A stretch of 64,000 bases of DNA from Pseudoalteromonas viridis (GTDB taxonomy: Bacteria; Pseudomonadota; Gammaproteobacteria; Enterobacterales; Alteromonadaceae). Of this stretch, positions 59,577 through 64,000 are shown piece by piece (the first letter of the stretch is position 1; every line of letters starts with the position of its first letter). Where the stretch lies: positions 2,480,001 to 2,544,000 of the forward strand of contig NZ_CP072425.1 of the NCBI RefSeq assembly GCF_017742995.1, read 5' to 3'. The notes beneath the pieces were generated by a model. That model ran no database searches, was not told the DNA's origin, and worked only from the letters and a program-made list of their open reading frames with translations. The position numbers and the translations under genes were made by a program.

Positions 59577-62021
59577 ATGATCACAGCGCTACCCATTCAG
59601 GCCGTCTACAATGAACTTGTCTCGCAATTAACCACGCAACCTCGTGTGTTGTTACAGGCTCCGCCGGGGGCAGGTAAATCTACCTGGCTGCCGCTACAGC
59701 TGATGCTGGATGGGCACTTTAAACGCATCATTATGCTGGAGCCTAGGCGTCTGGCGGCGCGCAATATTGCCAGCTTTTTGGCGGCGCAATTGGGTGAGCC
59801 TGTGGGTGAGCGGGTGGGGCTTAGGATCCGCCAGGAAGTGAAAATTTCCGCTCGTACTCAGCTGGAGATTGTGACCGAAGGCACATTAACGCGTCTGCTT
59901 CAGGCAGATCCTGAATTGCAGGGTGTTGATTTGCTCATTTTCGATGAATTTCACGAGCGCTCTTTGGCAGCCGATACCGCGCTGGCCTTTGCACTGGAGT
60001 CGCAACAGGCATTGCGTGATGACTTGCATGTGCTGGTGATGTCGGCAACGCTCGACAGTGAGCGGTATCAAACGTTTTTATCCTGTCCGCTGGTGCGCTC
60101 AGATGGGCGCAGCTTTGCGATTGACGAAGTGTATGTGCCGCTCAAAGATGAAAGCCGCTGGCTGGAGCAAATCCCGCCAATGGTCCGTCAGGCATTACAC
60201 GAGCAGAGCGGCAGTATTTTGGTCTTTTTACCAGGGCAAAAAGAAATTCGCTATGTCGCAGATGCCCTGCAGGACACACTCTCATCTTGCCCCGAGCTGA
60301 TACTGGCAACGCTGTCTGGCGATCAGGACAAGCAAGCCCAGCAGGCGGCAATTGAGCCGGCACCTGCTGGCAAGCGCAAAGTGGTGTTGACCACTAACGT
60401 CGCCGAAACCTCATTAACAATAGAAGGGATCCGCATCGTTGTTGACAGCGGTAAACGGCGGGCCTCTCAGTATAACTTGCGCACCGGCGTGAGCGAGCTG
60501 GTGACTCAGTCTATTTCGCGCAGCTCTGCAGTGCAACGAGCGGGGCGAGCAGGCCGTATCGAGGCTGGGGTGGTATATCGCCTTGGCAGCCAGGCGCTGT
60601 TCGAACGCCGTGATGCTCATGATCGTCCTGATATTTTGTGCAGCGATCTGAGTGGCCTGATGCTGGAAGCCAAAGTCTGGGGCAGCGAAGTACATGAACT
60701 GGCACTGCTGGATACACCAAGTGAAGCGCAGTTGGCCAAGGCGCAAGCCTTGCTCCATAGTTTGGAGTTGATTGATGATCGTGAACGGGTCACAGCCCTG
60801 GGCAAGCAGGTTCAGGCATTGGGCGCGGATCCCAGGTACGGACATATGCTGTTAAAGTCCAAGGCACTTGAAGCCGAATATCCGGGCATTACCCGCCTTG
60901 GTTGCTATATGATAGCGCTGTTAGAGAGCCGACTATCCTCCAGCCCTGAGCTAAGCATTGCCCTGCAACAGCAAGTAGCAAAACCACATGGTGCATTTCG
61001 TCAGCAGTTATCCTATTGGCTGCGTCGTGCCCAGCTTCAGCAAACTAAAGAAGACCTCGCGATTGAGCACTTGCCAATCGTCATTGCACTCGCGTTTCCG
61101 GACCGCCTTGCCAAACGGCGTGGACAGGGCTGGGTGCTGGCTAATGGAGCCGGTGTGAACGCACACAAAGCATACTGGCTGGATGCCAGCTATCTGGCGA
61201 TTGCCGAGTTAGGGGGGCACAAAGGCCAACAGATCTTCAGCGCCACGGCGTTTGAACCTAAGCAGTTACAAGCGGCTTTACCCTATCTGTTTTCTGAGCG
61301 TGATGTGTGTGAGTTTGAGCAAAAATCGGCACAGTTTATTCATGAGCAACGCACTTACCTCGGTCATTGGGTTTACATAGCTAAGCCCGCGCAGGGACCG
61401 GTAGACACAACACTGCGCACTCAGGCCTGGTTGGCTCTGGTGCGCCAGCAAGGTCTGAAGATATTCAATGCCTGTACTGATTGTGAGGACCTATTAACCC
61501 GGATGGCACTGGCGCAGCAGCTTTATCCACAGGAGTTTCAGGGCCTGGACGAAACCAGTTTGCTGGCGCGCCTTGAAACCTGGCTTGCGCCTTATCTGGA
61601 TGACATTCGGCAATTGCCGCAACTAAAAAAGCTCGATCTTCACACTGCCTTGTTGAGTAACTTGGAGTGGGCGCAACAGCAACGCCTTAAAGCGATACTG
61701 CCAACGCGTATTACCGTACCCAGTGGTTCCAGTATACGTGTGCAGTATCAGCTGGACGGGCCGGCGCGCTTGTCGGTGCGCATGCAAGAAGTATACGGCA
61801 TGAGCCACAGCCCGGTCTTGTGTGAAGGGCGAATACCGGTGCTTATGGAGTTACTTTCTCCTGCACAGCGGCCATTGCAGCTGACGCAGGATCTGGCGCA
61901 CTTCTGGCAGTCCAGCTATCGTGAGGTACAAAAAGAGATGAAAGGGCGCTATCCCAAACATTTCTGGCCTGACGACCCGGCCACGGCTCAGGCGACCAAC
62001 CGGGTAAAGAGCAGAATGTGA
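59577..62021 (+). CDS. hrpB: ATP-dependent helicase HrpB
   Basis: An 814-residue DEAH-family RNA-helicase-like protein. Walker A is residues 31-36 (PPGAGKSTWLPLQL), the DExH box starts at Asp123 (IFDEFHERSLAADTAL), then VMSATLD, TTNVAETSLTIEGIRIVVDS, and the Q-R-AGR motif VQRAGRAGRIEAG. The C-terminal HrpB domain ends with KGRYPKHFWPDDP, highly typical. Length matches E. coli HrpB (about 809). The precise role is unclear in most species. It stands as a single gene. Confidence 0.95.
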   Translation: MITALPIQAVYNELVSQLTTQPRVLLQAPPGAGKSTWLPLQLMLDGHFKRIIMLEPRRLAARNIASFLAAQLGEPVGERVGLRIRQEVKISARTQLEIVTEGTLTRLLQADPELQGVDLLIFDEFHERSLAADTALAFALESQQALRDDLHVLVMSATLDSERYQTFLSCPLVRSDGRSFAIDEVYVPLKDESRWLEQIPPMVRQALHEQSGSILVFLPGQKEIRYVADALQDTLSSCPELILATLSGDQDKQAQQAAIEPAPAGKRKVVLTTNVAETSLTIEGIRIVVDSGKRRASQYNLRTGVSELVTQSISRSSAVQRAGRAGRIEAGVVYRLGSQALFERRDAHDRPDILCSDLSGLMLEAKVWGSEVHELALLDTPSEAQLAKAQALLHSLELIDDRERVTALGKQVQALGADPRYGHMLLKSKALEAEYPGITRLGCYMIALLESRLSSSPELSIALQQQVAKPHGAFRQQLSYWLRRAQLQQTKEDLAIEHLPIVIALAFPDRLAKRRGQGWVLANGAGVNAHKAYWLDASYLAIAELGGHKGQQIFSATAFEPKQLQAALPYLFSERDVCEFEQKSAQFIHEQRTYLGHWVYIAKPAQGPVDTTLRTQAWLALVRQQGLKIFNACTDCEDLLTRMALAQQLYPQEFQGLDETSLLARLETWLAPYLDDIRQLPQLKKLDLHTALLSNLEWAQQQRLKAILPTRITVPSGSSIRVQYQLDGPARLSVRMQEVYGMSHSPVLCEGRIPVLMELLSPAQRPLQLTQDLAHFWQSSYREVQKEMKGRYPKHFWPDDPATAQATNRVKSRM

Positions 62022-62183
62022 TAGCAATTCAGATGCAACATAACACAGCGAGTGTGTGTCGTTTTGCTGATTGTATCTGCTGGCATAAATTCGCTATTTA
62101 GTTGGTTGCATTATTGCTGGGCTCGCAATGTGTTGAGCCTGTGCTATTCTGATTAGATCATTCAAGCTGTATGACTGGCGCAT

Positions 62184-63842
62184 GTGAAGTTAAAACATCT
62201 GCTTATCGCAACCTTTATCTTAGTGACGGCACTGCCTCTTTTTATTGGGCTGTATTCCCTTAACAGCTACATGGGCGTGCAGTATCGGGAGCAGGTTAAG
62301 TCTAATCTGAGCGCCATTTCTCAAATTGCTAAACTGCGGATCCTTGCCGGGGTTGAGCGGGCAAACGACAATGTCGCGCAAATTGCCAGCAGAACCCAGT
62401 TACGTCGCTTGCTGGTGCTTTGGAATGACACACGCGACGCGCAATATCGGGCGCAACTTACCCGGATCATCAATGATGCAGCCTTAGACAGGTCCTATCT
62501 TAGAAGTATCGGGGTGTTTGACCACCAGGGTCAGTTTGTGACAGCAACGCATGGGTTTGAAAAGCTCAGCAGCCTGGCGTCTGCACAATTTGAAGATCGG
62601 CCGATCCGTCTTGAGCAGCATAATGGGGTTGTGCAGTTGAGTCGGGTTGCGCCTTTGCTGCTGGACGGGCGGTTAGCGGGTTATGTTAAGGTTGACTTCT
62701 CAACTCAGTTTTTGAATCAGCTGGTTCGGGACCGTACCGGTCTGGGCCAGACCGGAGAGTGGCTGATAGCCATGCAGGACGACAATGGTGATGCGTTGTT
62801 TGCGACTCCTTTGAAATACGATCCCAAAGCGGCATTCACGCGCACAGTGGCCTTTACACAAGGCACTGTGCCCATCATACAAGCTCTGTCCGGTAATGAA
62901 CTTGTGCTTGAGCAATCTCCGGATTATCGCGGTGTCCCCGTGCTGGCATCAACCCGCTATATTGACCAGCTGGGGTGGGGACTGGTGGCCAAGATGGATG
63001 AAAGCGAAGTGAATGCCATGGTGTATGCCAATCGCACGGTCATTTATGCTGCTGAACTTGGGATTGTTCTGCTGGCCGTGATTGTTGGTGTTGGCTTGTC
63101 GATCTACATTTCTCAACCGATTGAAAACCTGAAGACTTATATTGAGAAAGTCACCCATGAAGGAGAGCTGATCGATCCCCCAAGGGTGACGCGTGGCTGG
63201 CAGGAGGTTCGCGAACTGACCGCACATTTTAGTTATATGATGCACACACTCAGGGCACTGAATGAAAACCTGCAGGACAAAATTGATGAGCGCACCGCAG
63301 AGCTGACACAGGCGAATGCCTTGCTGGAAAAAACGGCAAACCAGGATCCGCTGACAAGCCTGTTTAATCGACGCTTTTTCACCCTGCGTTTTGAGCAGGA
63401 ACTGGACCGTTCTACGCGCTACGGGTGCTTGTTTGCTTTGGTTCTGCTCGATATTGATTACTTTAAAAAGATCAATGATCAGTGGGGCCATGATATGGGT
63501 GATGAGGTGCTCAAAGAGGTGGCGCGATTCTTACTGGCGTCCAGCCGTAGTTCTGATTTGGTGGCGCGCATTGGCGGCGAGGAATTCTGTATTTTGATCC
63601 CCGAATGTGAGCAAGATAAAGTGCTGGTTTATCTGGAGCGTTTGCGCTGTGACCTGGCAGAGTTAAGCTTTACTGCAAAAGATACATTATTCACAATTTC
63701 GGCAAGTTTTGGTGTGGCTTTTTATCAGCCTGGCATGAAAAGTGGTAAAGTGCTTTTAAAACAAGCGGATGAAGCTTTGTATGAGGCAAAACACGCAGGC
63801 CGTAACCAAGTGTGTGTTTATCAGGGACAATTGCCCAGCTAA
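62184..63842 (+). CDS. Membrane diguanylate cyclase (Cache-HAMP-GGDEF)
   Basis: A 552-residue protein starting at GTG 62184. TM1 (HLLIATFILVTALPLFIGLY), a periplasmic Cache-type sensor (about 30-280, with IGVFDHQGQFVTATHGFEKL), TM2 (AELGIVLLAVIVGVGLSIYI), HAMP (SQPIENLKTYIEKVTHEGEL), coiled coil, and GGDEF: DPLTSLFNRRFFTLRF, LDIDYFKKINDQWGHD and RIGGEEF. An RxxD site (RSSD) precedes it. All key residues are present, so it should be an active cyclic di-GMP synthase tuned by a periplasmic signal. The ribosome site is weak. Confidence 0.9.
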   Translation: MKLKHLLIATFILVTALPLFIGLYSLNSYMGVQYREQVKSNLSAISQIAKLRILAGVERANDNVAQIASRTQLRRLLVLWNDTRDAQYRAQLTRIINDAALDRSYLRSIGVFDHQGQFVTATHGFEKLSSLASAQFEDRPIRLEQHNGVVQLSRVAPLLLDGRLAGYVKVDFSTQFLNQLVRDRTGLGQTGEWLIAMQDDNGDALFATPLKYDPKAAFTRTVAFTQGTVPIIQALSGNELVLEQSPDYRGVPVLASTRYIDQLGWGLVAKMDESEVNAMVYANRTVIYAAELGIVLLAVIVGVGLSIYISQPIENLKTYIEKVTHEGELIDPPRVTRGWQEVRELTAHFSYMMHTLRALNENLQDKIDERTAELTQANALLEKTANQDPLTSLFNRRFFTLRFEQELDRSTRYGCLFALVLLDIDYFKKINDQWGHDMGDEVLKEVARFLLASSRSSDLVARIGGEEFCILIPECEQDKVLVYLERLRCDLAELSFTAKDTLFTISASFGVAFYQPGMKSGKVLLKQADEALYEAKHAGRNQVCVYQGQLPS

Positions 63843-64000
63843 CCGACTACTTATGCTCGTGGTCTGAACAGTGACTACCAGCTCGCTCTTGAATAGTAGT
63901 ATAAGCTTTTGTTATTTAGACATTTGATTGTAATTTGTCGCAATATATTTTATAACGATGCCTTTCATATTAATATTTTCATGGTAACTTAAGACTGGAT
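63843..64000. other. Right-end non-coding stretch
   Basis: 158 A+T-rich bases up to the window edge. I see no gene, terminator or repeat copy. It may hold the upstream control region of a gene beyond the window. Confidence 0.5.

Overview
The window reads as chromosomal DNA of a marine-type gammaproteobacterium, most likely an Alteromonadales member close to Pseudoalteromonas. This rests on enterobacterial-like metA, metH and hrpB, on the many GGDEF, EAL and hybrid-kinase genes, and on the general style of the proteins. It is an inference without any database search. No tRNA, rRNA, CRISPR array or integrase gene was seen.

Bases 1-31,960 hold one large P2-like contractile-tail locus with no head. 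It starts with a Cro/HTH-type regulator, a Q-type antiterminator-like protein, a T4-type lysozyme and a small membrane protein. It ends with the conserved tail core: spike V, PAAR-like tip, W, sheath FI, tube FII, E, E', a long tape measure, U, X and D. No capsid, portal, terminase, head-completion or integration gene is visible, so the best reading is an R-type tailocin (a killing or effector particle). The unusual part lies between the lysis genes and the core, at 1.46-21.7 kb. Four complete cassettes sit in a row, each starting with its own baseplate J and tail protein I and followed by its own fibre adaptor, fibre tip and small chaperone-like gene. Cassette A is 1459-5054, B is 5127-8520, C is 8585-16119 (a divergent type with a DUF4815-like protein carrying a frameshift) and D is 16718-20449. 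An orphan fibre plus chaperone follows at 20687-21675. A 193-bp tandem repeat lies between C and D, and its 67-bp core recurs between D and the orphan fibre. The layout suggests a tailocin with several alternative or co-assembled baseplate-fibre sets.

Bases 31,976-37,794 hold a small secreted protein, an orphan response regulator, and an operon that pairs a substrate-binding lipoprotein with a hybrid histidine kinase. Bases 37,802-42,778 hold the methionine operon. It has a MetJ-like operator over a promoter, then metA, then a methionine synthase naturally split into two genes at an interdomain linker. Bases 43,161-45,606 hold a small unknown protein, a DUF898 membrane protein and an M48 metallopeptidase.

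Bases 45,921-63,842 are dominated by signalling. There is a periplasmic binding protein with a TPR-GGDEF enzyme, a REC-PAS-GGDEF-EAL protein, two large hybrid kinases, a REC-GGDEF regulator and a Cache-GGDEF enzyme, with a YdjM-like membrane hydrolase and the helicase hrpB in between. Three copies of a 160-171 bp fold-back repeat, all in the same orientation, sit directly behind metH, the TPR-GGDEF gene and the last hybrid kinase.
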